Shown: positions 50,849 to 59,072 of the stretch, one piece after another
How the letters are laid out: every line of letters begins with the position of its first letter
Position numbering within the stretch: the first letter of the stretch is position 1
NCBI GenBank assembly: GCA_026393975.1
Contig: JAPKZD010000025.1
Coordinates: 1-64,000, forward strand
Direction of reading: 5' to 3'
DNA: 64,000 bases
Source: Candidatus Aminicenantota bacterium
GTDB taxonomy: Bacteria > Acidobacteriota > Aminicenantia > Aminicenantales > Saccharicenantaceae
Made by a program: the position numbers and the translations under genes
Notes under the pieces: generated by a model
What the model was told of the DNA's origin: nothing
The model's database searches: none
The model's input: the letters and a program-made list of their open reading frames with translations, nothing else

Positions 50849-51919
50849 TTATGTTTCCATCGCTGTTTCTTCAACGCGGAAGTATCTCTTTTTGAAATAT
50901 AGCGCCACGTTCACCAGCCCGATAAGCACCGGCACTTCCACGAGCGGCCCGATGACCGCGGCGAACGCCACGCCCGAGTTAATGCCGAAGACGGCCACTG
51001 CGACGGCGATGGCCAGTTCGAAATTGTTGCTGGCCGCCGTAAAAGAGAGCGTCGCGGTGATCGGATACCCGGCCCCGATCCTCTTGCTCATGAAGAAGCT
51101 CACAAGAAACATCACCACGAAATAGATGAGGAGCGGAATAGCGATCCGGACAACATCGAGGGGTATCTTGACAATATACTCGCCCTTCAGGCTGAACATG
51201 ACAATAATGGTGAAAAGGAGTGCGATCAGCGTGATCGGGCTGATTCTTGGGATGAATTTCGTCTGGTACCATTCTTTGCCTTTGATCTTGATGAGGGTGA
51301 AGCGGGTGATCATCCCGGCCAGGAACGGAATGCCCAGGTAAATAAAAACGCTTTCCGCAATCTGGCCGATAGTGATGTTTACGGTACTACCTTTGAGGCC
51401 GAAGAGCGGCGGCAGGACGCTTATGAAAAACCAAGCGTAGACGCTGAAAAAGAGCACTTGAAATATGCTGTTGAAAGCCACCAGCCCCGCGGCGTATTCC
51501 GTATCACCCTTGGCTAGATCGTTCCAGACGATAACCATAGCGATACAGCGCGCCAGCCCGATCATGATCAAACCGACCATGTATTCGGGATACCCTCTGA
51601 GAAAGGTGATGGCCAGAAAAAACATCAATACGGGGCCCACGATCCAGTTCTGTACCAAGGAAAGGCCGAGCACCCTCCAATTTTTAAAGACATCGCCCAG
51701 TTCCTCATATTTAACTTTTGCCAGGGGCGGGTACATCATCAAGATAAGCCCGATGGCGATGGGGATGTTGGTGGTTCCCACGCTGAACTTAGCATTAAAC
51801 GAGGCCACTGCGCCGGGAATCAAATAACCGATAAGCACTCCCAGGGCCATAGCGGTAAAAATCCAGAGCGTGAGATAGCGATCAAGAAATGACAGTTTTT
51901 TTGATACGGATTCAGTCAT
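50849..51919 (-). CDS. acr3: Arsenite efflux permease, Acr3 family
   Basis: 356 aa, about 10 membrane helices. [20 protein letters not shown] at the start and [20 protein letters not shown], with the essential Cys in helix 4, are marks of Acr3. [20 protein letters not shown] follows. It extrudes As(III) across the inner membrane. arsA lies just upstream, so it may work alone or with the ArsA ATPase. Ribosome site weak (AGAGA). Confidence 0.95.
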   Translation of the reverse strand: MTESVSKKLSFLDRYLTLWIFTAMALGVLIGYLIPGAVASFNAKFSVGTTNIPIAIGLILMMYPPLAKVKYEELGDVFKNWRVLGLSLVQNWIVGPVLMFFLAITFLRGYPEYMVGLIMIGLARCIAMVIVWNDLAKGDTEYAAGLVAFNSIFQVLFFSVYAWFFISVLPPLFGLKGSTVNITIGQIAESVFIYLGIPFLAGMITRFTLIKIKGKEWYQTKFIPRISPITLIALLFTIIVMFSLKGEYIVKIPLDVVRIAIPLLIYFVVMFLVSFFMSKRIGAGYPITATLSFTAASNNFELAIAVAVAVFGINSGVAFAAVIGPLVEVPVLIGLVNVALYFKKRYFRVEETAMET

Positions 51920-51960
51920 ATGAAATCTCTTTGACGATCATAATCGCTAACGACCTTCCT

Positions 51961-53811
51961 TTAGATTTCTCCTGAGTTCAACGCCGGCCCTTCGGGACAG
52001 CATTCCCTCTGGAACAACGCTTCCGCGACCTGTTTCAATCTCGGCAATCCGATGATCTCATCATCGAACATGGGGATCTTGAAGACGGGCAATTGGAAGA
52101 GTTTATTGGCGATCTCGAGGTAGTGCTGCTGCATCTCGGCTCTTCGGTGGAAGAAGTCCGAGTTCTTGTCGCCGTTCTCAAGCACGTTGTTCGCGATAAC
52201 CGCCTGAACGTCGATTCCGGCCAGGCTTAGATCATCCAGTGTTCGTTTGGCTTCGTGGATCGGCGTGTACTCGGGATAAAAGACAAGCATGAAGGCGCTA
52301 GTGGCGGGGTCTTTGAGCTTCCCAAGGAGGGACTCGAGCTTTCTTTGCGCCCTATCGGAGGCGCCTCCCTCCTTTTTGATTTGGACCATCAATTCCACCT
52401 GCCGGGCGTAATCATAGGGGAGCTCCAGGAGCCTGAGGGTGTGCCCTGTCGGCGCCGTGTCGAACACGATGTACTCGAAGTCGCCGTTTTCAACGACGCC
52501 CGCGAATTCTTCGAAGACGGCCATCTCTTCTGTGCAGGGCGACTCCAATTCCTCCTTGAGCGCGATGAGCATGTCGTCGGAATATCCCGACCGTACGGCG
52601 TCGTCGATGATCTTCTTCTTATATGTTTCCACGCTCTTCTTCTGATCGATGCGGGCCGCGCTCAGATAGGGCAGGGACTTTGTCTGCCCGATCGAGTCCC
52701 CAATCGGCTCGTCGAGCACCTGCCCGATGTGGGCCGCCGGGTCGGTCGTGACCAGAAGCGTCTTCTGCCGGTTGCCCGCCAGATGCGCCGCCACGGCGCA
52801 GGCGGTCACGGTCTTCCCCACGCCGCCCTTGCCGGTGATGATCACGATTCTCGTATCGCGTTTTTTTTGGATGATATGGGTTAGAGCCTCGCCGTCCGCG
52901 AACTGATCAAACGTCCCCGGCTGATGGAAGCCTTCCGTGACGGCGGTCTTTTTCCCCTCGAACACGACGCCGGCGAAGTCCGTGATGGCCGGCAGGCCCT
53001 TGATCTCGCCGCTTTGAAGAGTCACTCGACTCGAGGGATAGGGCAAGGCTTTTTCGATCATCCCGAGATAGCGTGCCTGCAGGGCAGACAGGTTGGCGTA
53101 GCGGCTATGGACGATTTCGTCGTCCGGGTAGATTCCGTTTATGATGACGCGGAAATTCCGTATGCCCAGCGTGTTCAGCTCGTCGCGGGCGCGCAGGGTC
53201 TCGGCCAAAGAGGTTTTTTCCGGCTTCAGGACGAGATAAAACGTAGTGCGGGAACCGTCCCGCATCGCGGCGATCGCCCGGTCGTATTTTTCCTTCGCGC
53301 CTTGAATGGACGACACCGGGCCGATACAGGTCTGCCCGGAGCCTTTCGCGCTTTCCTCGATGTGCTTAGACCAGTCCACCGGCAATTCCAGCAGGCGGAT
53401 CGTGTGGCCGGTGGGCGCCGTGTCGAAGACGACGAGATCGAATTCCTCGCTGACCAGAAAGTCGGTAAACCGGTCGAAGGCCGCGATCTCAGTGGTGCAG
53501 GCGCTTCGGAACTGCTCTTCGAGGACCTTCATGATGTCGTCGGGCATGACACCGCGCATCGGCCCGATGACCTTTTCTCGGTATTCCTCCGTGGCGGCAT
53601 CGGGATCGATGTCCATAGCGGAGAGATTAGCGATGATCGGTGTGACCGTATGCCCGATCCGCGTTTCGAAAATGTCTCCCAGGTTGCTGGCCGGGTCGGT
53701 CGAAATGATCAGGGTCTTTTTCCCCCGCATGGCGTTGTACACAGCGGTCGTGGCGGCCATCGTGGTTTTCCCCACGCCGCCCTTTCCCGAAAAAAACAGA
53801 AAATCAGTCAT
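51961..53811 (-). CDS. arsA: Arsenite-stimulated ATPase, two-domain
   Basis: 616 aa with two ATPase halves. P-loops: FFSGKGGVGKTTMAA near residue 10 and IITGKGGVGKTVTAC in the second half. Each half has the DTAPTGHT signature. The three metal cysteines are present, in FRSACTTEIAAF (Cys105), GQTCIGPVSS (Cys162) and ESPCTEEMAVF in the second half. It powers As(III) efflux with Acr3 and receives As(III) from ArsD. Its ATG follows directly on the preceding stop. Confidence 0.97.
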   Translation of the reverse strand: MTDFLFFSGKGGVGKTTMAATTAVYNAMRGKKTLIISTDPASNLGDIFETRIGHTVTPIIANLSAMDIDPDAATEEYREKVIGPMRGVMPDDIMKVLEEQFRSACTTEIAAFDRFTDFLVSEEFDLVVFDTAPTGHTIRLLELPVDWSKHIEESAKGSGQTCIGPVSSIQGAKEKYDRAIAAMRDGSRTTFYLVLKPEKTSLAETLRARDELNTLGIRNFRVIINGIYPDDEIVHSRYANLSALQARYLGMIEKALPYPSSRVTLQSGEIKGLPAITDFAGVVFEGKKTAVTEGFHQPGTFDQFADGEALTHIIQKKRDTRIVIITGKGGVGKTVTACAVAAHLAGNRQKTLLVTTDPAAHIGQVLDEPIGDSIGQTKSLPYLSAARIDQKKSVETYKKKIIDDAVRSGYSDDMLIALKEELESPCTEEMAVFEEFAGVVENGDFEYIVFDTAPTGHTLRLLELPYDYARQVELMVQIKKEGGASDRAQRKLESLLGKLKDPATSAFMLVFYPEYTPIHEAKRTLDDLSLAGIDVQAVIANNVLENGDKNSDFFHRRAEMQQHYLEIANKLFQLPVFKIPMFDDEIIGLPRLKQVAEALFQRECCPEGPALNSGEI

Positions 53812-54042
53812 CTATATCTCCTCATCTCCTACGCTTTCCAGCAGAGCATTCGCTAAATCGTTAATGTTCTTATTGGGAACGTCTTTTACGGTCCTGGCCA
53901 TCTCTAGCGCATCACGTATCTCTTCCACGGCAATCCCGAGTTCACGGCATCGTTTATAGTGATAGCGGAGACATGGAAAGCAATTTCCCGCCAGAGACGC
54001 GCCCACAGCCACGAGCTCTCTTGTCTTTTCATCCAGAGGCAT
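53812..54042 (-). CDS. AhpD-like carboxymuconolactone decarboxylase-family protein
   Basis: 76 aa. CFPCLRYHYKRCRELGI has the CxxCxxxH redox motif of AhpD-like proteins, within a small all-helical CMD fold (LVAVGASLAGN, EIRDALEMARTVKDVPN). It sits between the FmdB-like gene and arsA in the operon, and the stop is followed at once by arsA. It likely is a small thiol redox protein; related ones are common in ars operons. Confidence 0.87.
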   Translation of the reverse strand: MPLDEKTRELVAVGASLAGNCFPCLRYHYKRCRELGIAVEEIRDALEMARTVKDVPNKNINDLANALLESVGDEEI

Positions 54043-54073
54043 AGCGTCTCTCTGCTTGATAGAAATGATGAGG

Positions 54074-54292
54074 TCAGCCGCAACAGCCGGTTCCGCCCCC
54101 GCCGCAGCACCCGCCGGATGCCCCTCCGCCCCCGGTCTTCTTCCCTAAGAAATTCACCCCAAAAAACTGTTGGCGGACGTCTTCGGAGCCGCATTTCGGA
54201 CAGGTTGCTTTTGCGTTCTGTTTTTCCTCCAGCGTCATCCTTTTTTCGAAAACATGGGTGCACCGCCGGCAGAGATATTCATAGGTTGGCAT
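54074..54292 (-). CDS. FmdB-family zinc ribbon with Gly-Cys tail
   Basis: 72 aa. MPTYEYLCRRCTHVFEKRM and CPKCGSEDVRQQFFGVNFLG are typical of FmdB regulatory-type zinc ribbons. The tail is Gly-rich with two Cys pairs (GGCCGGGGTGCCG), which might bind metals. The ATG follows the arsD stop directly. Exact role unknown. Confidence 0.88.
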   Translation of the reverse strand: MPTYEYLCRRCTHVFEKRMTLEEKQNAKATCPKCGSEDVRQQFFGVNFLGKKTGGGGASGGCCGGGGTGCCG

Positions 54293-54592
54293 TTAGATCA
54301 CCTCTTTTAGAAGTTCTTCATATTTTGGATATCGGCCTTTGATGACCAATTTTCCTTCGACGAGAGTGATGGGCAGCGATTCCTTTCCCTCGGACATGAG
54401 GATATTTTTAACGACAGGATTGTTCATGAACCGCTTGGGTTGTTGGTTGAGGGCGATCCTCTCCGCGGAGAATCCGGCCTTCTTGAGTTTCTGGATCGTA
54501 TCCTGCAAAGTCGCAAGGTCCGGATCAGGCGCGGGCCCGCATACGCCTGTTGGGCAACACAAGGGCGGCTCGTAAATTTCGATGATCTTCAT
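54293..54592 (-). CDS. arsD: Arsenic metallochaperone ArsD
   Basis: 99 aa. MKIIEIYEPPLCCPTGVCGP has the Cys12-Cys13-Cys18 As(III) site at the standard positions. The C-terminal Cys pairs found in the classic 120-aa ArsD are absent. It delivers As(III) to ArsA. Start overlaps the arsR stop by 4 nt. Confidence 0.95.
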   Translation of the reverse strand: MKIIEIYEPPLCCPTGVCGPAPDPDLATLQDTIQKLKKAGFSAERIALNQQPKRFMNNPVVKNILMSEGKESLPITLVEGKLVIKGRYPKYEELLKEVI

Positions 54593-54951
54593 GACATGCT
54601 CCTTGCGACAGCCATTTTGGTTTGACAGTCGCCGGCCTTTTCCTTCTTTCTCAGGAGGGCCAAATCATGTCGATAAACATCGCGACTTCTTAAAACACCG
54701 TGCACGAGCTCATCGACATACTTCAGTCTGGATGATCCGTTGAGCGAATAAAAAGACCACTGTGCGATTTTTCTGTCCTTTACAAGATCGGCATTTCTTA
54801 AATAGGCCAGGTGCCGCGATATTTTTGTCTGGGTCGTTTCGAGAATATCCCCAATGTCGCAGACGCAAAGCTCCCGCTCATAAAGCAGATTGATGATGCG
54901 CAGGCGTGTCTCATCGGTGAGGGCGTTGAGAACTTTCAAATAATCTTCCAT
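54589..54951 (-). CDS. arsR: ArsR-family arsenical repressor of the ars operon
   Basis: 120 aa from ATG 54951, which has GGAGG 8 nt upstream; the track start (GTG 54966) overlaps that site. LYERELCVCDIGDILETTQT has the classic CVC metal site in the helix before recognition; KISRHLAYLRNADLVKDRKI follows. It is first of the ars operon arsR-arsD-fmdB-ahpD-arsA-acr3-usp-mtase. Confidence 0.95.
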   Translation of the reverse strand: MEDYLKVLNALTDETRLRIINLLYERELCVCDIGDILETTQTKISRHLAYLRNADLVKDRKIAQWSFYSLNGSSRLKYVDELVHGVLRSRDVYRHDLALLRKKEKAGDCQTKMAVARSMS

Positions 54952-55090
54952 ATCAAAAGCCTCCACTGGAGCGATTTACGCGGCTTTCATCCGAGGAGGA
55001 TCCTTGGCTGTCCTTGCTTCTCAGTTCAATCATGGAGCCTCTTCGTGTTAGAAGACCAGGCGTGCAAGATTCCAATTTATAAATAATAAG

Positions 55091-55148
55091 ATGCGTTCTA
55101 ACGCATATGCACATATACAATAATAAGCCTCGCCGCCGTATTTGTCAA
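55091..55148. promoter_or_regulatory. Promoter and paired operators of the main ars operon
   Basis: Minus-strand TTGACA (plus 55143-55148), 17-bp spacer, TATTAT (plus 55120-55125). Directly downstream in that direction lie two palindromes: ATATGcaCATAT (55105-55116) and ATGCGTTctAACGCAT (55091-55106). They fit ArsR binding just after the transcription start. The leader to arsR would be about 160 nt. Confidence 0.7.
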
Positions 55149-55180
55149 GGAGTTGATTGAATTAGGGCCAGACGAACGAG

Positions 55181-55447
55181 TTACTCTTCGCGAAGCTTCC
55201 TTATGACTTCATTTATCGCGTCGATATCCGGAAAAGAGATGGCCGCTACAGGGCACAGGCCAAGGCACCCACTGCAGCCGACGATACAATTAAATGGACG
55301 CGTGACCTTGGCCCTATTGTTCACCTCATCCCAGGTATAAACGCCCTGCTGACAGAATTGAAAGCAGACCTGGCAACCGTTGCACTTCGACTCGTCGACT
55401 GACGGATACCAAGGTATTTTATCTCTTGGGATGGGCTTTGAAGGCAA
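55181..55447 (-). CDS. Small 2[4Fe-4S] ferredoxin
   Basis: 88 aa, TTG start after GGAGAAGC. Two cluster motifs: KCNGCQVCFQFCQQG and FNCIVGCSGCLGLCPVAAIS. The second motif has an extra Cys (CIVGCSGC). It probably passes electrons to an enzyme nearby. It lies between the DUF318 permease unit and the ars operon; transcription with the permease is likely. Confidence 0.9.
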   Translation of the reverse strand: MPSKPIPRDKIPWYPSVDESKCNGCQVCFQFCQQGVYTWDEVNNRAKVTRPFNCIVGCSGCLGLCPVAAISFPDIDAINEVIRKLREE

Positions 55448-55513
55448 GTGAGCTTCTCCGTTCAGAAAGTACCCAATAATCGTGCAAAGCTTTACTCGGC
55501 AAGTTCTTCAATA

Positions 55514-55687
55514 TTATCCGCAGCAGGAATTACGCTTTTCTTTTGGAGAATCTTTGCCCTTATCGTCTTCTTTTTTTTCTTCCGGGATCTCTTCGATGAC
55601 AAAGCTGCCGCAACAGGGGCTCTTTTTCGTATTGTTGCGTCCGGTCAAGCGTGCGAATAGTCCCTTCTTTTCGTCTTCATTTTTCAT
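55514..55687 (-). CDS. 57-residue protein with two CCG motifs
   Basis: Not in the ORF track. ATG 55687 with AAGGAG 11 nt upstream. The first part reads MKNEDEKKGLFARLTGRNNT, then SPCCGSFVIEEIPEE, a Lys/Asp-rich linker, and ends RNSCCG. The two CCG sites look like soft-metal ligands. It lies between the permease and the ferredoxin in the same direction. I recall small Cys-Cys proteins of this kind near DUF318 permeases, but cannot cite a family. Confidence 0.7.
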   Translation of the reverse strand: MKNEDEKKGLFARLTGRNNTKKSPCCGSFVIEEIPEEKKEDDKGKDSPKEKRNSCCG

Positions 55688-55733
55688 AATCCTGTTTCTC
55701 CTTGTTGTTCCATAATAAGATATTTTGATGGAT

Positions 55734-56627
55734 TTATGTCAGCATATTGAAAATCAGTCCAGACAGTACGGCCGAAATAAATACGATCACGACAAAAGCG
55801 ATAATGATCTTTTTCTTGAATATGCTGGCCAGCATGGTCAGTTCCGGGATGGCGACGCCGGCCCCGCTGATGATCAAGGCAATGACGGCGCCAATGCTCG
55901 CCCCCTTATTCATCATTGCCAGGCCGATGGGAATCGCCGATTCGACGCGAATATACAGCGGCAAGCCGATCAAGGCCACAATGATGACTGAAAATGGGTT
56001 TTTGGCTCCGGCCACTTTGGCCAGGAGGTCTTCAGGGAGATATCCGTAAATAGCCGCCCCGATCCCAACGCCGACGATCATGTAGACAAAGACCGACTTG
56101 AAATCTCCCCAGGCTTTTAGGAAAGAAGCTTTGAGACGGTTCTTGAACCCTTTAGGGACCTCCTGATTTAGTTCGGGACCGTCTCTTTTCAGTCGGACAT
56201 GTTTGACTTGATCGGACCAACCCATTTTTTCGAGGATGACCCCGAAGATAACGGCAAAAGCCGAGGTCAAGATGAGAAATCCCACGGCGACTTTCCAGCC
56301 CATAAAGGCGATGAGCAATGTAAAGACCAAAGGGTCCATCAACGGAGAAGAGATGACGAAAGACATTACGGTGCCGAAGGGGACTCCGGCCTGGAGGAAG
56401 ACGAGAGTCATCGGGACGGTGGAGCAGGCGCAAAAAGGCGTCACCGCCCCAAAAAGCACTCCCAGAATATTGCCCCAGAGGCCTTTGCCGGACATCCATT
56501 TCTTTATTTTGTCCTGCGAAATATACATGAAGGCCAAGGCCACAATCGTACTGATCCCAATAAACAGCACCGCAAGTTCGGCCATAATGGTCAAAAAATA
56601 CTTGATTGTCTCGATGAGCGTGTTCAA
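55734..56627 (-). CDS. DUF318-family permease (COG0701)
   Basis: About 297 aa from TTG 56627, which overlaps the stop of the 27-aa ORF (TTGA); the longer track ORF reads MarR in another frame. About 8 membrane helices in two halves. The key motif GAVTPFCACSTVPMTLVFLQ has the Cys pair expected in arsenical/metal permeases of this family, and the second half has IRVESAIPIGLAMMNKGASI. It probably exports organoarsenicals or another soft metal compound. Confidence 0.88.
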   Translation of the reverse strand: MNTLIETIKYFLTIMAELAVLFIGISTIVALAFMYISQDKIKKWMSGKGLWGNILGVLFGAVTPFCACSTVPMTLVFLQAGVPFGTVMSFVISSPLMDPLVFTLLIAFMGWKVAVGFLILTSAFAVIFGVILEKMGWSDQVKHVRLKRDGPELNQEVPKGFKNRLKASFLKAWGDFKSVFVYMIVGVGIGAAIYGYLPEDLLAKVAGAKNPFSVIIVALIGLPLYIRVESAIPIGLAMMNKGASIGAVIALIISGAGVAIPELTMLASIFKKKIIIAFVVIVFISAVLSGLIFNMLT

Positions 56628-56707
56628 GACGCTGCTCTTTCCGGTTCTTTGACCTTCACGGGATCGACCTGTCCGCCCTTCCAAGTCAGCTCGGCGATGG
56701 CGTTCAT
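56624..56707 (-). CDS. 27-residue coupled ORF between MarR and permease
   Basis: ATG overlaps the MarR stop (ATGA) and its TGA overlaps the TTG of the permease (TTGA). The peptide starts MNAIAELTWKGGQVDPV and ends PERAAS. GGAGATCG lies about 9 nt upstream. It could be a leader that couples translation, a small protein, or what remains of an earlier fusion. No homologue is recognised. Confidence 0.5.
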   Translation of the reverse strand: MNAIAELTWKGGQVDPVKVKEPERAAS

Positions 56708-57183
56708 GAGAACGATCTCCTACGGGTCGAGGGTAGGCTTTTCGCGCTCGCCACCTTGGGCGGTCGGGCTGCCGCAATCAGGAATCTCAGGGCGTCGGCA
56801 ATCATTTCAAGGGAACGGACATCCAGGTCCTTTAAGACATCATCGAGATAGGCAGCATAGTTCTCTGTGATCTTGGACGTAACGCTCTTCCCCCGGCTCG
56901 TTATTGCGACACAACAGACCCTTCCGTCGGCGCTCGAGCGCTGTCTTCGTGCGTAGCCCTTGCGCTCCAGCCGGTCGATGACCCTCGTGGCGCCGCTCTT
57001 CGTGAACTTGATTGCCTTCCCGACGTCTTGGATCGAGCTATTCTCCGTTCTCCGGATCTCGACCAAGGCCTGATACTCCATGAAGGAGAGCCCTTCACAG
57101 CAGTACCCGTCAAAAGCCCTATTCCCGAAAAACCAGGCTGCTTCCTGGAGCAGGTCGAGCAGTTCGTGCGTCTTCTCTTTCAT
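56704..57183 (-). CDS. MarR-family transcriptional regulator
   Basis: 159 aa from ATG 57183. GLSFMEYQALVEIRRTENSS then IQDVGKAIKFTKSGATRVID (helix-turn-helix) and RLERKGYARRQRSSADGRVC (wing). The CC pair in FDGYCCEGLS and another in GRVCCVAI may be a thiol sensor. Preceded by tandem operators at 57203..57254. First gene of the permease operon and its likely repressor. Confidence 0.9.
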   Translation of the reverse strand: MKEKTHELLDLLQEAAWFFGNRAFDGYCCEGLSFMEYQALVEIRRTENSSIQDVGKAIKFTKSGATRVIDRLERKGYARRQRSSADGRVCCVAITSRGKSVTSKITENYAAYLDDVLKDLDVRSLEMIADALRFLIAAARPPKVASAKSLPSTRRRSFS

Positions 57184-57202
57184 TCTGGAGACCACTTTTA
57201 TA

Positions 57203-57254
57203 TAGTTGACAAGGTCAACTAACATATCTAGAAAGGGTGACAATGTCAACTAGA
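57203..57254. promoter_or_regulatory. MarR promoter with two operator sites
   Basis: Perfect inverted repeat TAGTTGACaagGTCAACTA at 57203-57221. A second, less perfect site GGGTGACaatGTCAACTA is at 57237-57254. On the minus strand TTGACA (plus 57245-57250) and TATGTT (plus 57222-57227) have a 17-bp spacer, so one operator covers -35 and the other the start point. Confidence 0.75.
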
Positions 57255-57386
57255 TTGTGATTTAGGGCAGGTTCCCCTTCCCGGAGTTCTCTTCTGGCCT
57301 TCTGGGTCGCGTCGACGGACGGAACCAGGGGAAATATTCTCTGGAGATGGAGTTGAAGGGCGTCTATCGTTTCCGAAGTGCCAGAG

Positions 57387-58436
57387 TTAAAAAACGAGGT
57401 TAAACAAGAACCCTACGATCATGATCCCCGTTCCGACGATGCCGACGAAGATAAGGATCAGGGGCAGCTTCAGGACTTTTTTCAGAATGATCGTTTCCGG
57501 AAGAGACAGGCCGATGACGGACATCATGAAGGCCAAAGCCGTCCCAAGCGAGGCGCCTTTCTCGAGGAGGGCTTGGACGATGGGGATGATGCCGGCGGCA
57601 TTCGAATAGAGCGGGATGCCGATAAGGACGGAAACAGGGACGGACCACCAGGCCGACTTGCCCATGATCGCGGCCATGAAGTTCTGTGGCACATACCCGT
57701 GGACGGCGGAGCCGACGGCGATCCCGCCGATGATGAAAGGCCAAACCCGGCCGACGACGTCCTTGACGGCGGCAAGCCCGGCCGCGATCCGTTCTTGGAA
57801 CGGCGTCCGGCCGTTCTCGGAGGTCGCGTTCTGGGCCTTGATCTCATAGACCCAGGGTTCGACGAAACGTTCGAGCTTCAATCGGCCGATAGTCCAGCCC
57901 GCGGTTATGGCGATGATCAGTCCGGTGGAAACATAGAGGAGGGCCGTTTTCCAGCCGAACAGTCCGAAGAGAAGGACGACGGCGACCTCGTTGATCATAG
58001 GCGCGGCGATCAGGAACGAGAACGTCACGCCGAGCGGAATGCCGGCTTCGACGAAGCCCAGGAAAAGGGGAATGGCCGAGCATGAACAGAACGGCGTTAC
58101 GATACCCAAGGCGCCCGCCATGATGTTACCGACGAAGAGGGACTTGCCTTGGAGCAGCCGCCGCGTCCTTTCGGGTGAGAAATAGGTCCGGATAATGCCG
58201 ACCGCGAAGACGATCAGAACGAGGAGCATGAGGACCTTGGGAACCTCATAGAGAAAGAAGCGCAGCGTCTCGGTAAGACGCGACCCGGCGGGCATTCTCA
58301 AAATTCCGAAAACAGCGAGGTCTGCGATGCCCTTCAAGTGCAGATATAGGACGATCCAAAGCGGAAGCGATAATGCTACCCACCAGTTCCTGTTGTCAGC
58401 GCCTTTCCTTTTTATGGGGATGGAGTAATTTTCCAT
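57387..58436 (-). CDS. DUF318-family permease (second copy)
   Basis: 349 aa from ATG 58436 (AAAGG 8 nt upstream). About 9 membrane helices. Key motif GIVTPFCSCSAIPLFLGFVE has the CSC pair. IGIPLYSNAAGIIPIVQALL marks the second half. It differs from the copy at 55734 by about 50 more residues at the N-terminus, including one more helix (WWVALSLPLWIVLYLHL). Divergent from an ArsR gene 157 bp away, so it is probably under its control. Substrate likely arsenic or another metalloid. Confidence 0.88.
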   Translation of the reverse strand: MENYSIPIKRKGADNRNWWVALSLPLWIVLYLHLKGIADLAVFGILRMPAGSRLTETLRFFLYEVPKVLMLLVLIVFAVGIIRTYFSPERTRRLLQGKSLFVGNIMAGALGIVTPFCSCSAIPLFLGFVEAGIPLGVTFSFLIAAPMINEVAVVLLFGLFGWKTALLYVSTGLIIAITAGWTIGRLKLERFVEPWVYEIKAQNATSENGRTPFQERIAAGLAAVKDVVGRVWPFIIGGIAVGSAVHGYVPQNFMAAIMGKSAWWSVPVSVLIGIPLYSNAAGIIPIVQALLEKGASLGTALAFMMSVIGLSLPETIILKKVLKLPLILIFVGIVGTGIMIVGFLFNLVF

Positions 58437-58452
58437 GAGCATTACCTTTCGT

Positions 58453-58593
58453 TTATAATATATGAACATATTAACATGTATTGTAATTAAAATCAAATTT
58501 GGTTGGCCCAATATCACCCACGCCAGGCAGAAAACTAGGCTTATACTTGACAAAACATGATATATATGAAAATATATTCATTCGAGGTTTAAA
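58453..58593. promoter_or_regulatory. Divergent promoter region with AT-rich dyads
   Basis: Minus strand: TTGATT (plus 58491-58496), 17 bp, TAATAT (plus 58468-58473) for the permease. Plus strand: TTGACA (58547-58552) for arsR with an AT-rich -10 region (TATATT). The dyad ATGAAaatataTTCAT lies in the arsR promoter and ATATGAAC..-like sequence in the other. Both fit binding by the ArsR made at 58594. Confidence 0.55.
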
Positions 58594-58968
58594 ATGAAAG
58601 AGATTATCAAGGCTTTTAAGGCTCTTTCCGATCCTACCCGCCTGAGGATTTTCCTCCTCCTCCTGGAAAAGGACCTCTGCGTTTGTGAGTTGACCTATGT
58701 CTTGGATATGTCGCAATCACGGGTTTCGCACCAGCTCAGGCTCCTAAGAGACGCGGACCTGGTGGAGGATAAGAGGGAGGGAAGGTGGATCATTTACACG
58801 ATCCCTCAGCGCACTAGAGAAGACCTCGAGCCTTTGCTTCGGCGGCTCTCCGGCCCCAATCCGGCTGAATCGAAGCTCCTTCCCCGAGATATCGATCGTC
58901 TCGATGTGTGTCTCCGGGAAAATCTCCGTAAGGGCCGCAAGGCGGAAGCGCATCAATCCTCGGTTTGA
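58594..58968 (+). CDS. arsR: ArsR-family metalloregulator
   Basis: 124 aa. LLEKDLCVCELTYVLDMSQS has the CVC metal site; RVSHQLRLLRDADLVEDKRE is the recognition helix and wing. GAGG lies about 10 nt before the ATG. It divides the divergent permease from the operon that follows. The next genes start 44-100 bp after it on the same strand, so it probably controls both. Confidence 0.95.
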   Translation: MKEIIKAFKALSDPTRLRIFLLLLEKDLCVCELTYVLDMSQSRVSHQLRLLRDADLVEDKREGRWIIYTIPQRTREDLEPLLRRLSGPNPAESKLLPRDIDRLDVCLRENLRKGRKAEAHQSSV

Positions 58969-59011
58969 AAGTCCGGGATTGAGCAAGCCGAAGAAGGACG
59001 GGGAGAAATCA

Positions 59012-59053
59012 ATGGACATCATAATATTGGGCCCGGGTTGCCCAGGGTGTTGA
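59012..59053 (+). pseudogene. Vestige of a CPxC redox protein
   Basis: ATG 59012 with GGGGAG upstream encodes MDIIILGPGCPGC and then TGA. The start is like that of the intact protein at 62886 (MEIKVLGPGCPKC). In the +1 frame LKALKVGV follows before another stop, as if a frameshift then deletion removed the rest. Too short to work as a thioredoxin-like protein. Confidence 0.55.
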
Positions 59054-59072
59054 AAGCCTTGAAAGTGGGCGT

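Noticed and set aside
54952-55090. Riboswitch in the long ars leader
   Set aside because: The leader shows no known aptamer pattern; palindromes nearby are better explained as ArsR operators.
59048-59056. TGA after CPGC read as selenocysteine
   Set aside because: No SECIS-like hairpin is evident and the frame meets another stop two codons later.
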